This document shows, piece after piece, positions 1-8,879 of a stretch of DNA of 34,990 bases. How positions within the stretch are numbered: the first letter of the stretch is position 1; each line of letters opens with the position of its first letter. Location of the stretch: NCBI GenBank assembly GCA_900544375.1, contig UQUZ01000025.1:1-34990 (forward strand), written 5' to 3'. The position numbers and the translations under genes are program-made. A model generated the notes under the pieces. The model worked only from the letters and a program-made list of their open reading frames with translations. It did no database searches and was not told the origin of the DNA. The DNA comes from an uncultured Oscillospiraceae bacterium (GTDB lineage Bacteria; Bacillota; Clostridia; Oscillospirales; Acutalibacteraceae).

Positions 1-1185
1 CATAAAGTCCTCCTGCTCCACATAAATTTCACGCGAGAAGGTAACATGGCGGGTGCCGAGCTCCGGCCTATCAGGATTATTCTCCACTTCGATCGTTTCC
101 GTTTGCCCTTCCGGGTAATTATCGATAATGACCCTCAGCGGGTGCAACACAGCCATGGCGCGCGGGGCGTCCGCATTGAGCCGATCGCGCACGCAGGATT
201 CCAGCAAGCCGTAATCCACCACACTGTAGGCTTTGGAAACGCCGATACGCTCGCAAAAATCGCGGATGGCGGCTGCCGGGTAGCCGCGGCGGCGCATGCC
301 GCTCAGCGTGACCATACGAGGATCGTTCCAGCCGCTGACGAGGCCGTCTTTGACGAGCGCGAGGCATTTGCGTTTACTGGTGACGCAGTAGTTGAGGTTG
401 AGCCGGGCAAATTCAATTTGACGCGGCGGGGTTTCAAAACCCAGCTCCTGTAAAAACCAGTTATACAGCGGGCGGTGGTTTTCGAACTCTAGGGAGCACA
501 GCGAATGGGTCACGCCCTCCTTTGCATCAGAGAGCGGATGTGCAAAATCGTACATTGGATAGACGCACCATTGATCGCCCGTGCGGTGGTGGGAAACGTG
601 CGCAATGCGGTAGATGACCGGATCGCGCATGTTGAGGTTTGGAGAGGCCATGTCGATTTTCGCCCGCAGCACACGCATGCCGTTTTGGAATTCACCAGCG
701 GTCATGCGGCGGAAAAGGTCAAGATTTTCTTCCACAGGCCGGTTGCGATAGGGGCTCTCTCTGCCTGGCTCGGTGAGCGTGCCGCGGTATTCCCGAATTT
801 CCTCTGCTGTCAGGTCGTCCACATAGGCTTTGCCCATCTCGATCAAGCGCATGGCGCATTCATAAATAAAGTCAAAATAATCCGACGCATAGTAGAGGTG
901 CTCCCACTGAAAGCCGAGCCATTTAATATCTTCTAGGATCGCATCGACATACTCCGTATCCTCTTTTGTAGGGTTTGTGTCGTCCAGGCGCAGGTTGCAC
1001 TTGCCACCGTACTTCAATGCGGTGGCAAAATTGATGCAGATTGCCTTGGCATGGCCGATGTGCAGGTAGCCGTTCGGCTCCGGGGGAAAGCGTGTTTGCA
1101 CGTGGCTGTAAACGCCCGCCGCTAGATCCTCATCGATAAAATCATGGATGAAGTTGGAGGCAAGCTCCATCTTATTCTCTTCCAT
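1..1185 (-). CDS. glnS: Glutaminyl-tRNA synthetase, N-terminal 395 codons (cut by window edge)
   Basis: Class I aminoacyl-tRNA synthetase that charges tRNA-Gln with glutamine in the cytoplasm. The reading frame is open to the window edge and lacks the C-terminal part of a protein that is usually about 550 residues. The Rossmann-fold signature PPEPNGYLHIGHAKAI puts the HIGH box at residues 42-45. The second catalytic loop reads VTSKRK near residue 266, where bacterial GlnRS usually has VMSKRK. Other GlnRS stretches are LRLDDTNP, the DFAHPLSDA-like stretch and, near the cut, the start of the anticodon-binding beta-barrels. The ATG at 1185 follows an AGGAGG inside the end of gltX; the genes overlap by 14 nt, so translation is probably coupled. 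A dedicated GlnRS beside GluRS suggests direct glutaminylation rather than only the GatCAB amidation route, which is inference. Confidence 0.95.
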   Translation of the reverse strand, partial: MEENKMELASNFIHDFIDEDLAAGVYSHVQTRFPPEPNGYLHIGHAKAICINFATALKYGGKCNLRLDDTNPTKEDTEYVDAILEDIKWLGFQWEHLYYASDYFDFIYECAMRLIEMGKAYVDDLTAEEIREYRGTLTEPGRESPYRNRPVEENLDLFRRMTAGEFQNGMRVLRAKIDMASPNLNMRDPVIYRIAHVSHHRTGDQWCVYPMYDFAHPLSDAKEGVTHSLCSLEFENHRPLYNWFLQELGFETPPRQIEFARLNLNYCVTSKRKCLALVKDGLVSGWNDPRMVTLSGMRRRGYPAAAIRDFCERIGVSKAYSVVDYGLLESCVRDRLNADAPRAMAVLHPLRVIIDNYPEGQTETIEVENNPDRPELGTRHVTFSREIYVEQEDFM

Positions 1186-2851
1186 TGCTGCAAGCCTCCT
1201 CATAGTATTTCAGCGCTGCCTGCAAGCGGGCAAGCACCTTTTCCTCGCCCAGCAGCTGCATAATTGCATGAAGATCGGGCGTGTTGCGCCGCGAGGTCAC
1301 CGCGATGCGGATCACAGAGGATACATCCCCCACATGGCCCTTGAAGGCCTGCGGGTCTTTTTTATATTCCTTTACGTTCGGTGTATAGCCGAGCGGAGTG
1401 CAGAGCTCTTTGATCCTGGCAAACCATGCGTCTTTATCATCTGCGTGGCGGTAAACGGCCAAATAAGCGCGCAGGATTTCCGCAGCGGCCGCAGCCGTCA
1501 GGTTTTCGGGCAATGCGTAATCCGGCTGATAGAGCTCATCATAAAAATATGCCACAAAGTGCTTCACTTCAGACCATTTTGCAAGATCCTTACGCGGCTT
1601 TGCTACGCCGCGGTCAATGCAAAAGATACCCTTGGCAAAGGCTTCGTCCGCCATGAGCAGCCGGTAGAGCGCTTCATCATATTGCTGCGCCCAGTTTACG
1701 GCTCTGTCGTAAACTTCATCCGCCGTCATCAGGGAAATCACGTTTTTGCTCACGTCGTTAAGCTTTTGCAGGTCAAACAGCGCGCCGGATGCGCTCATCT
1801 TCTTAAGGTTAAAGGGGAAGTCGGCCTGTGGTGCAGTTTTATTTGCTCGGCGCCAATCCTCAAAATTGGAATTGGCGAGCGTGAGCAGGTATTCGATCAC
1901 ACTTTCCTTCGGATATCCCTGCTCGATATAATAGCTCACGGCCGCTTCTGGGTCTTTTCGTTTGCTGAGTTTGCGTTTGCCGCCGTTTTCCTCTTTCATG
2001 ATTGGGGCAAAATGCGCGTATTTTGGGGGCTTAAAGCCGCAACATTTGAAAAGCTGGAGGTGGATGGGCAGGGAGGCGATCCATTCATCGCCGCGCACAA
2101 CATGCGTGGTGCGCATGAGGTGATCATCCACTGCATGGGCAAAGTGGTAGGTTGGGATGCCGTCCGTTTTGAGCAAAACGATATCCTGCGCGTTTTCTGG
2201 CATTTCGATCTTGCCCTTGATGAGATCGTCGATGAGGATGCGGCGGCTTTCGTCTCCGGGGGAACGCAGGCGGAGCGTGTAAGGCTTGCCGGCCTCGACA
2301 GCCTGCTTTTGCTCACAAAAAGCGAGATTGCGGCAGGCGGCCCATTCGCCATAGTAGCCCTTGTTGACCGCTTGTGCCTCCTGTTGTTCCCGCAGGGCGG
2401 TCAATTCCGCCTCCGTGCAGAAACAGGGATAGGCAAGACCCTGGCGGACTAGCTCCTTTGCGAAGCATTGATAAATTTCCCGGCGCTTACTTTGCTGGTA
2501 GGGGCCGTATACGCCGCTCTCCGTGCCGAGCCCGGTGATTCCCTCATCCGGCGTAATACCGAAAGCAGCAAGGCCGGTGACGATTGCCGTGACGCCGCCC
2601 TCTACCTCGCGCTTTTTATCCGTATCTTCAATGCGCAGGAAGAATACGCCGTTTGTCGCCTTCGCGGTGAGGCGGGCCGTCATGGCGGCAAACAGGCCGC
2701 CAATGTGAAGATAGCCTGTCGGGCTTGGAGAAAAACGCGTCACGCGCGCCCCTTCTGGAAGTTGGCGGGCGGGATATTGTTCCTCATACTGTTGCGGCGT
2801 CCAAGAAATGTTGGGAAAAAGCAGCTCGGCGAGCCTTTCGTTGTCAGTCAA
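1172..2851 (-). CDS. gltX: Glutamyl-tRNA synthetase
   Basis: Class I synthetase that attaches glutamate to tRNA-Glu. It is 559 residues, longer than the common bacterial 470-500. The catalytic signature FSPSPTGYLHIGGLF lies at about residues 40-54, with RIEDTDKKR after it and the KLSKRKD loop near residue 300. The C-terminal third is the helical anticodon-binding part. The start is a TTG at 2851, chosen because a strong AAGGAGG sits at the right distance and no better ATG exists. The gene overlaps glnS by 14 nt, making a two-synthetase operon read leftward. A promoter lies about 115 nt upstream of the start. Confidence 0.93.
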   Translation of the reverse strand: MTDNERLAELLFPNISWTPQQYEEQYPARQLPEGARVTRFSPSPTGYLHIGGLFAAMTARLTAKATNGVFFLRIEDTDKKREVEGGVTAIVTGLAAFGITPDEGITGLGTESGVYGPYQQSKRREIYQCFAKELVRQGLAYPCFCTEAELTALREQQEAQAVNKGYYGEWAACRNLAFCEQKQAVEAGKPYTLRLRSPGDESRRILIDDLIKGKIEMPENAQDIVLLKTDGIPTYHFAHAVDDHLMRTTHVVRGDEWIASLPIHLQLFKCCGFKPPKYAHFAPIMKEENGGKRKLSKRKDPEAAVSYYIEQGYPKESVIEYLLTLANSNFEDWRRANKTAPQADFPFNLKKMSASGALFDLQKLNDVSKNVISLMTADEVYDRAVNWAQQYDEALYRLLMADEAFAKGIFCIDRGVAKPRKDLAKWSEVKHFVAYFYDELYQPDYALPENLTAAAAAEILRAYLAVYRHADDKDAWFARIKELCTPLGYTPNVKEYKKDPQAFKGHVGDVSSVIRIAVTSRRNTPDLHAIMQLLGEEKVLARLQAALKYYEEACSNGRE

Positions 2852-2972
2852 AGAAGTTCCTCCTTATAAAAACCATCTGTTCCGTACGGATAGAAGCGGG
2901 TAAAAATAGCGCCGCCCTTTTGCTGCGGCTCCTACCGGAAGCGGCAAAAAGCACACGATACCAATTTGATTT

Positions 2973-3001
2973 ATTATCGCAGAAAAAGGAAGAAGTATCA
3001 A
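2973..3001 (-). promoter_or_regulatory. Sigma-A promoter of gltX-glnS
   Basis: On the minus strand TTGATA (2996-3001) and GATAAT (2973-2978) are separated by 17 nt, each one base from consensus. The transcript would have a leader of about 115 nt before the TTG start of gltX. That leader (about 2925-2950) can fold into an imperfect hairpin closed by TTTTGC/GCAAAA. I see no T-box signature (no TGGNACCGCG-like stretch), so the leader has no assigned role. Confidence 0.6.
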
Positions 3002-3040
3002 TATTTTTGCATGATTTTTCTTTGCAGCACACTCTTTTTA

Positions 3041-3072
3041 AAAGAAAAATCCCGCACGGCTTGCCATGCGGG
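3041..3072 (-). terminator. Rho-independent terminator after the amidohydrolase gene
   Basis: A 9-bp stem (3051-3059 with 3064-3072, one G-U pair) with a CTTG/CAAG loop is followed on the minus strand by a T-rich tract ATTTTTCTTTT. It lies 8 nt past the stop of the amidohydrolase, so it ends the typA-amidohydrolase transcript before the gltX promoter. Confidence 0.85.
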
Positions 3073-3079
3073 AACGAAT

Positions 3080-3886
3080 TCAAGTTACATGCAGCAGGCG
3101 GCAGGCGTTCCCGCCAAGAATTGCGTCTGTTTCCTCCGGCAGCAGGCTGAGGCTTTTCACAAAACGGATTTCATGGCCGGTAGCGCTCCAGGGCATGTCG
3201 CTGCCCAGCAGAATTTTTTCTGTGCCGTGCGTGCGGATGATTTCCCGCGCCCAATCCGGCGGCATGCGGGAGAAAGAGAAGGCGGTATCAAAATAGAGCG
3301 CTTTCCCCGCGAGAAAACGGAGCACATCCTTCCAGCACAAATATCCGCCCATATGGGCGGCCACGACCGGCGCATTCCCAAAGGCAGGAAGGATATAGGC
3401 AAGGCGTTCCGGCGTGCAGTGCACCGGATCCGGGTAGCCAATATCCACGCCCGCGTGGAAAACAGTGATTAAGCCGAGCGATGCAATTTTTTCGTAAATC
3501 GGCAGCATCCGCTCCTCGTCCACATAAAAATGCTGATAATCCGGATGGAGTTTCACCCCCAGGAGCCCTGCCTCGTGGATTCGCACAAGCTCATCAAGGG
3601 CGTCCGGGCTTTCTGGATGGATGCTTCCGAAGGCAAACAGATTGGGAAAGCGGTTGTTGGTTTCAATCGCAAAGTTGTTGACGCTTGCTTGTTGGCGCGG
3701 GTTCGTGGCAATATTTAAAACCACGGCGCCGTCCGCTCCGCCGGAAAGGGCTTGTTTCAAAAGGCTTTCTGCTGTGCCTTTGTGGAAGGGGAGCGCGTCA
3801 CCGGAGCAGTGGGAGAGGCTTGCAAGCGCCTTTTCGGCGATTTTCTCCGGAAAACAGTGGGTGTGAAAATCAATGATGCGGCTCAT
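3080..3886 (-). CDS. Amidohydrolase family protein (metal-dependent TIM-barrel hydrolase)
   Basis: 268-residue protein of the amidohydrolase-2/TatD-like superfamily. Visible metal-site motifs in order: DFHTHCFP at the N-terminus (first two His ligands), GVKLHPDYQ mid-protein, FHAG (His), AAHMGG (His), and LGSDMPW near residue 230 (catalytic Asp), ending in GGNACRLL as is common in this family. These residues indicate an active hydrolase or decarboxylase with one or two divalent metals. The substrate cannot be read from sequence. There is no signal peptide, so it is cytoplasmic. The gene starts 37 nt after typA with only a weak ribosome binding site, so it is probably read from the typA promoter. 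Confidence 0.85.
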   Translation of the reverse strand: MSRIIDFHTHCFPEKIAEKALASLSHCSGDALPFHKGTAESLLKQALSGGADGAVVLNIATNPRQQASVNNFAIETNNRFPNLFAFGSIHPESPDALDELVRIHEAGLLGVKLHPDYQHFYVDEERMLPIYEKIASLGLITVFHAGVDIGYPDPVHCTPERLAYILPAFGNAPVVAAHMGGYLCWKDVLRFLAGKALYFDTAFSFSRMPPDWAREIIRTHGTEKILLGSDMPWSATGHEIRFVKSLSLLPEETDAILGGNACRLLHVT

Positions 3887-3923
3887 GAATAACGCTCTTT
3901 TCTATGAAAGTGGAGGTGCGGGT

Positions 3924-5762
3924 TCAGTGCTTGCCAAATTGCTTTTTCATGCGCAGATCCTTCGCCAAAATCGTTTTGCGCAGCCGGAGTGTGCTGGGCG
4001 TTACCTCCAGCAGTTCATCATCCTTGATAAACTCCATGCACTGCTCGAGGCTCATTGTCGTCGGCGGGACGAGGCGCAGCGCGTCATCCGAGCCGGCGGC
4101 ACGGGTGTTGGTCATCTGCTTTTTTTTGCAGACGTTACAGACGATATCTTCGTTTTTAGCGCATTCGCCCACGATCATGCCCTCATATACCGGCACACCC
4201 GGGCCGACGAACAGCCGGCCGCGCTCCTGTGTGTTAAACAGGCCGTATCCCGTGGTTTCCCCCGCCTCATGCACGATGATCGAGCCGCGCTCGCGGGTTT
4301 GAATTTCGCCCTTATAGGGCTCATAGCCGGCGAATAGTTGGTTCATAATGCCGTTGCCGTTGGTATCCGTCATGAATTCCGAACGGTAGCCGATTAAGCC
4401 GCGCGCCGGGATCTTGAATTCTAAGTGGGTAGAGCCGCCGTCACGCGTGCCCATATTTTCTAATTCGCCCTTGCGGGAACCGATCTTCTCCATGACTGGG
4501 CCGACATACTGCTCGGGCACTTCCACGATGAGCAATTCCATCGGTTCAAGCTTTTTGCCGTTTTCTTCTTTTAGGATGACCTTCGGGCGGGAAACCTGGA
4601 ATTCATAACCCTGGCGCCGCATGGTTTCAATCAGGATGGAAAGATGCAGCTCGCCGCGGCCGGAAACTTTGAAGCAGTCGGTCGTTTCCGTTTCCTCCAC
4701 GCGCATGCTGACGTTTGTTTCCACCTCTTTGAATAGGCGGTCACGAATATTGCGGGAGGTAACGAATTTGCCCTCCTTGCCTGCGAAGGGGCTGTTGTTT
4801 ACCATAAAGTTCATGGAGATCGTAGGCTCGTCAATTTTCACAAAGGGCAGGGGCTCGATGCATTCCGGATCGCAGGCCGTTTCGCCGATATTCAAATCCG
4901 TGATGCCGGATACGGCAACCAGATCGCCGAGCGACGCCTCCGGCACCTCCACGCGGCGCAACCCCTCAAATTGATACAGGCGGGAAACTTTCACGTTTTC
5001 CACCGTGCCATCCGTTTTACACAGGGCAACCTGCTGGCCGTGCTGCACCGTGCCGCGTTCTACGCGCCCGATGCCGATGCGGCCTACATAATCATCATAA
5101 TCGAGGGAGGAGAAACGGATTTGCAGCGGCCCGTTTAAATCGCCCTGCGGGGGCGCAATGTTTTCGAGAATTGAATCAAGCAGCGGGCGCATATCCCCTT
5201 CGCGCGCCTCTGCGGAGAGGGAGGCGTAGCCGTCCCTTGCGGAAGCGTAGACAACGGGGAATTCGAGCTGGTCGTCATCTGCGCCGAGTTCAATGAAGAG
5301 GTCGAGCACCTCGTCGATCACTTCAAGCGGGCGCGCGCCGGGGCGGTCGACTTTATTGACGACGACGATGGCTTTTTTGTGCAGGTTGAGCGCTTTTTGC
5401 AGCACAAACCGTGTTTGTGGCATGCAGCCCTCAAAAGCGTCGACGAGCAGCAGCACGCCGTCAACCATCATCATAATGCGCTCTACCTCGCCGCCGAAAT
5501 CAGCGTGGCCAGGCGTATCCACAATATTAATTTTTGTATCCTTATAATGGACGGATGTGTTTTTGGAAAGGATGGTGATGCCGCGCTCGCGCTCGAGGTC
5601 GTTTGAGTCCATCACGCGCTCCTGTACCTGCTCGTTTTGCCGGAAAATACCGCTCTGACGCAGCAGTTGATCGACCAGCGTTGTTTTGCCGTGGTCAACG
5701 TGGGCGATAATTGCTACATTCCGGACGTCGTTTCTCTGATCCAATTTTTTCACCTTCAACAT
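3924..5762 (-). CDS. typA: Translational GTPase TypA/BipA
   Basis: Ribosome-associated GTPase of the EF-G/LepA class, needed for ribosome assembly and growth under stress or cold. It is 612 residues, the family norm. The G1 box AHVDHGKTT is at about 19-27, followed by the switch RERGITI, VDTPGHADFGGEVER (G3) and NKVDRPGA (G4). The two beta-barrel domains, an EF-G-like domain (ISGRGELHLSILIETMRREGYE-like stretch) and the TypA-specific C-terminal domain with GLIGYR and TMSLEQC then follow. The ATG at 5762 has no good ribosome binding site. A TTG seven codons in (before DQRNDVRN) has GAAGGTG in place and may be the true start. It heads a two-gene unit with the amidohydrolase. Confidence 0.97.
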   Translation of the reverse strand: MLKVKKLDQRNDVRNVAIIAHVDHGKTTLVDQLLRQSGIFRQNEQVQERVMDSNDLERERGITILSKNTSVHYKDTKINIVDTPGHADFGGEVERIMMMVDGVLLLVDAFEGCMPQTRFVLQKALNLHKKAIVVVNKVDRPGARPLEVIDEVLDLFIELGADDDQLEFPVVYASARDGYASLSAEAREGDMRPLLDSILENIAPPQGDLNGPLQIRFSSLDYDDYVGRIGIGRVERGTVQHGQQVALCKTDGTVENVKVSRLYQFEGLRRVEVPEASLGDLVAVSGITDLNIGETACDPECIEPLPFVKIDEPTISMNFMVNNSPFAGKEGKFVTSRNIRDRLFKEVETNVSMRVEETETTDCFKVSGRGELHLSILIETMRRQGYEFQVSRPKVILKEENGKKLEPMELLIVEVPEQYVGPVMEKIGSRKGELENMGTRDGGSTHLEFKIPARGLIGYRSEFMTDTNGNGIMNQLFAGYEPYKGEIQTRERGSIIVHEAGETTGYGLFNTQERGRLFVGPGVPVYEGMIVGECAKNEDIVCNVCKKKQMTNTRAAGSDDALRLVPPTTMSLEQCMEFIKDDELLEVTPSTLRLRKTILAKDLRMKKQFGKH

Positions 5763-5847
5763 TTTATGGTCGTCTATTGATAAACCAAATTTTATTGTTC
5801 AGAAAGGGAACCACTTGACCGAGGAGCACGATTCCCTAATCCTATTT

Positions 5848-5876
5848 ATTCTATCACTTCACAGAGTGCATCGCAA
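5848..5876 (-). promoter_or_regulatory. Sigma-A promoter of typA
   Basis: Minus-strand TTGCGA (5871-5876), a 17-nt spacer and TAGAAT (5848-5853). The leader of roughly 80 nt contains an AGGGAA/TTCCCT inverted repeat (5801-5836) that may form a hairpin. Between this promoter and the alr promoter (5877-6018) I see no gene; a short open frame around 5934-6119 has no family features. Confidence 0.6.
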
Positions 5877-6018
5877 CGGGAAAGACGCAGAACATCAAAA
5901 AATTAAGGCTGAAAAATTGGGCATTGTGTTAGATTGCAGAAAAAGGAAGCGCGTTTTGCAGACTGCGCCTGCCTAGGGCTTTTGATGCGGTTGGAACGGC
6001 TTTTCGTCGCTCTGCACA

Positions 6019-6047
6019 TTGACGGATATTGCACAGGCGTTTATAAT
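6019..6047 (+). promoter_or_regulatory. Sigma-A promoter of alr
   Basis: TTGACG (6019-6024), a 17-nt spacer and a perfect TATAAT (6042-6047). This is one of the best promoters in the window. The start of transcription would be near 6054, giving a leader of about 58 nt before the alr ATG. Confidence 0.75.
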
Positions 6048-6111
6048 AAACTGATATGGATATCAAGCGAAAACCTGGAGCGGCCTGCCGCCCCGAAAGG
6101 ATTTTTGAGAT

Positions 6112-7290
6112 ATGGATGATTTCTTGAAACGCACTTGGCTGGAGATTGACCTCGACGCCATCCGCGGAAACTACCAAAAAATACGCTCCTTTGTTGCTCC
6201 GGAAGCGAAGGTGATGGCCGTTATCAAGGCGGACGCCTACGGCCACGGCGTGGAATATACGGCGCGGGAGATGAGCGGCGCTGGGGTGGATTGGTTTGCC
6301 GTATCCAATCTGGAAGAGGCAATCCAGGTGCGCCGAGCCGGGCTCGATAACCCTTTGTTGATACTTGGCTATACGCCGCCGGAATATGCGCAGCAGCTTG
6401 CGGTGAATGGAATTTCCCAGGCTGTTTTTGATGAAAATTACGGCCGTCAGCTGGCCGCCTGTGCGCAACGGGATGGCGTGCAGGTGCGCATCCATGTGAA
6501 GGTGGACACCGGGATGACTCGGATCGGCTTCCCCTACCGGGATAATGTGGAGGATGCGGGATCCGTGGATGCCATCGAAGCGGTATGTGCTCTGCCGGGG
6601 CTTTATCCGGAGGGGCTTTTTACGCACCTGTCCTGTGCGGATGAGGAAGGAGACGCAGAGGTATATACGCGGATTCAATACGATTTATTCCTGGATATAG
6701 CAGAGCGCCTCGGCAGAAGAAAGGTTTGTTTTGAGCTGCGCCACTGCTCCAATTCCGCCGCCACCGTGCATTATCCAGAGATGCACCTCGATCTAGTGCG
6801 GCCCGGCATCTTGTTCTATGGAATGATGCCGTCGCCTGAGCTGAGCGACCCGCTTTCCCTGCACCCTGCGATGGAGATGAAAACGGTGATCTCCCAGATC
6901 AAAGAGGTGCCGGCGGGCGTGCCCGTCAGCTATGGCCGCACCTTTGTGACGCCGCACGCTATGCGGCTGGCGACCGTGCCGGTCGGGTATGCGGACGGAT
7001 ACCCGCGCGCCTTGTCTGGCAATGCGGAAATGCTGCTTAGGGGGGGGCGCGTGCCGGTGGTCGGCCGAATCTGCATGGATCAGTGCATGCTGGATGTGAG
7101 CGCTGTTCCTGATGCGTTGGAAGGGGATACCGTAACCGTATTCGGCGGGGAAATCACCGTGGATGAGTTGGCCGCTCGGGCAAATACGATCAATTATGAA
7201 ATTATCTGCGGAATCAGCAAGCGCGTGCCGCGGGTGTTCCTTCGCGCGGGTAAAGCGGAGTATATGACGGATTACATGAGCTTGCGTTGA
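6112..7290 (+). CDS. alr: Alanine racemase
   Basis: PLP enzyme interconverting L- and D-alanine for peptidoglycan. It is 392 residues, full length. The PLP-binding lysine is K39 in AVIKADAYGHG, the classical signature. The catalytic tyrosine of the second domain is in VSYGRTF, and RICMDQCMLDV is the conserved C-terminal beta-barrel stretch. The ATG at 6112 follows AAAGGA at 10 nt. It stands alone behind its promoter. The 125 nt after it hold two short hairpins (GGCTTCC/GGAAGCC and GTTCTCC/GGAGAAC) without a T-run, so read-through into the MATE gene is possible. Confidence 0.97.
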   Translation: MDDFLKRTWLEIDLDAIRGNYQKIRSFVAPEAKVMAVIKADAYGHGVEYTAREMSGAGVDWFAVSNLEEAIQVRRAGLDNPLLILGYTPPEYAQQLAVNGISQAVFDENYGRQLAACAQRDGVQVRIHVKVDTGMTRIGFPYRDNVEDAGSVDAIEAVCALPGLYPEGLFTHLSCADEEGDAEVYTRIQYDLFLDIAERLGRRKVCFELRHCSNSAATVHYPEMHLDLVRPGILFYGMMPSPELSDPLSLHPAMEMKTVISQIKEVPAGVPVSYGRTFVTPHAMRLATVPVGYADGYPRALSGNAEMLLRGGRVPVVGRICMDQCMLDVSAVPDALEGDTVTVFGGEITVDELAARANTINYEIICGISKRVPRVFLRAGKAEYMTDYMSLR

Positions 7291-7415
7291 AACGCGCAGC
7301 GGGCCGGCAGGGCTTCCGCACGGGGGAAGCCTCTTGATATGCCACCTGCGTTCTCCTTGTGTGGAGAACGGCACACGGCGATAAATGCATTACTCTGTTC
7401 AGAAAGGAATTGAAA

Positions 7416-8792
7416 ATGGATCAGACAAACGAAACCCGGCTTGGGAGCGCGCCGCTTGGCAAGCTTCTGTTTCAGCTCGGCCTGCCCGGCGTGGCGGCTC
7501 AGGTCATCAATGTGCTCTATAATATTGTAGACCGCATCTATATCGGCAACATTCCGGGCATAGGGGATATGGCGCTGACCGGCGTGGGCGTGACCTTGCC
7601 GGTCATCATGGTGATTGCCGCTTTCAGCGCCTTTGTCGGCATGGGCGGCGCGCCGCTGGCCTCCATCCGGCTGGGCGCGCGGGATCATGAGGGGGCGGAG
7701 CGCATTTTGGGAAGCTGTATTGTTTCGCTGCTCTCCCTCTCTGTCATCCTAATGGCTGTTTTTTTCGCCTTTCAGCGACCGCTTCTGTTTGCCTTTGGCG
7801 CAAGTGAAAACGTGATCGGCTATGCGCAGGATTACCTCACAATTTATCTCTTCGGTACGCTGTTCGTTCAGCTTGCATTGGGGTTGAATACCTTTATCAG
7901 TGCGCAGGGCAAGGCAAAAACGGCGATGCTTTCTGTTTTGATCGGCGCGGTGCTCAACATTGTGCTCGACCCGCTGTTTATCTTTGTGTTCCATATGGGC
8001 GTGCGCGGTGCGGCGCTGGCGACCATTCTTTCGCAGGCGGTGTCCGCGGCGTGGGTGATCAGCTTCCTGCTGGGCAAACGCACGGTAATCCCGGTGCGCA
8101 AAAAATACCTCCGCTTCGACTGGAGGATCATTGGCCAAGTAATGGGCCTGGGTATTTCGCCCTTTATTATGCAGGCGACAGAGAGCCTTGTGACCATCAC
8201 GCTCAACAGCGGCCTTCAAGCCTATGGAGGGGATCTGTATGTAGGCAGCATGACCATTTTGACGAGTGTACTCCAACTGATCGTTATGCCGATTAATGGG
8301 TTCACGCAGGGGGTACAGCCGATCATGAGCTATTGCTACGGCGCAGGGGATCATGCCCGCGTGCGGCAAACCTACCACCGGCTGTTGACGGTTACGCTCT
8401 CTTTCTCCGCAGTTGCCTGCTTGCTTGCGATTCTGCTTGCCCATCCGCTGGCCCGCTTGTTCAGCCCGAACCAGGCGCTTATCGACCTGACGGCGCGGAT
8501 GATGCCGGTATTTTTGGGTGGAATCTGGATCTTTGGCGCGCAGCTTGCCTGCCAGTCCACTTTCCTGGCGCTTGGGCAGGCCAAAATATCCCTCTTTCTT
8601 GCACTGCTCAGGAAGGTGATCCTGCTTGTGCCGCTGGCGCTCGTCCTGCCGCGCTTTTTTGGCGTAACGGGGATCTATTTCTCTGAGCCGATAGCGGATT
8701 TTGTGGCCTCCTGCACAACGCTTGTAATTTTCCTGACTCGCTATAGAAAGCTGCTTCCCCTACCGAAAAAGGCGCTGGAAGAAGCAAACTGA
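7416..8792 (+). CDS. MATE family efflux transporter
   Basis: 458-residue integral membrane protein of the multidrug and toxic compound extrusion family, which exports cationic drugs or metabolites using a sodium or proton gradient. The two-fold repeated 12-helix architecture is clear from hydrophobicity. Family stretches are LPGVAAQVINVLYNIVDRIYIG at the N-terminus (typical of firmicute MATE proteins), VGMGGAPLASIRLG, NAVLNIVLDPLFIF-like (here GAVLNIVLDPLFIF) and GFTQGVQPIMSYCYGA. The start is the ATG at 7416, preceded by AGAAAGGAA; the open frame continues upstream through a non-coding stretch. Substrate unknown. Confidence 0.93.
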   Translation: MDQTNETRLGSAPLGKLLFQLGLPGVAAQVINVLYNIVDRIYIGNIPGIGDMALTGVGVTLPVIMVIAAFSAFVGMGGAPLASIRLGARDHEGAERILGSCIVSLLSLSVILMAVFFAFQRPLLFAFGASENVIGYAQDYLTIYLFGTLFVQLALGLNTFISAQGKAKTAMLSVLIGAVLNIVLDPLFIFVFHMGVRGAALATILSQAVSAAWVISFLLGKRTVIPVRKKYLRFDWRIIGQVMGLGISPFIMQATESLVTITLNSGLQAYGGDLYVGSMTILTSVLQLIVMPINGFTQGVQPIMSYCYGAGDHARVRQTYHRLLTVTLSFSAVACLLAILLAHPLARLFSPNQALIDLTARMMPVFLGGIWIFGAQLACQSTFLALGQAKISLFLALLRKVILLVPLALVLPRFFGVTGIYFSEPIADFVASCTTLVIFLTRYRKLLPLPKKALEEAN

Positions 8793-8819
8793 CCTTCTTT
8801 AAATTATGAATTCTGTGTA

Positions 8820-8848
8820 TTTCCATCAAGACAGATTTTGTGTATAGT
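8820..8848 (+). promoter_or_regulatory. Possible promoter of the ECF S-component gene
   Basis: TTTCCA (8820-8825), a 17-nt spacer and TATAGT (8843-8848), 31 nt before the ATG. The leader is too short for any known vitamin riboswitch, so control by a riboswitch is not supported here. Confidence 0.4.
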
Positions 8849-8879
8849 AAGAACAGAAATCGTTGAGGAGGACTGTTCT

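Noticed and set aside
2852..2966. T-box or other riboswitch in the gltX leader
   Set aside because: A hairpin exists but no T-box specifier or antiterminator signature and no terminator stem with a T-run is visible.
5934..6119. Short plus-strand frame before alr
   Set aside because: No family features, no ribosome binding site, and it contains the alr promoter.
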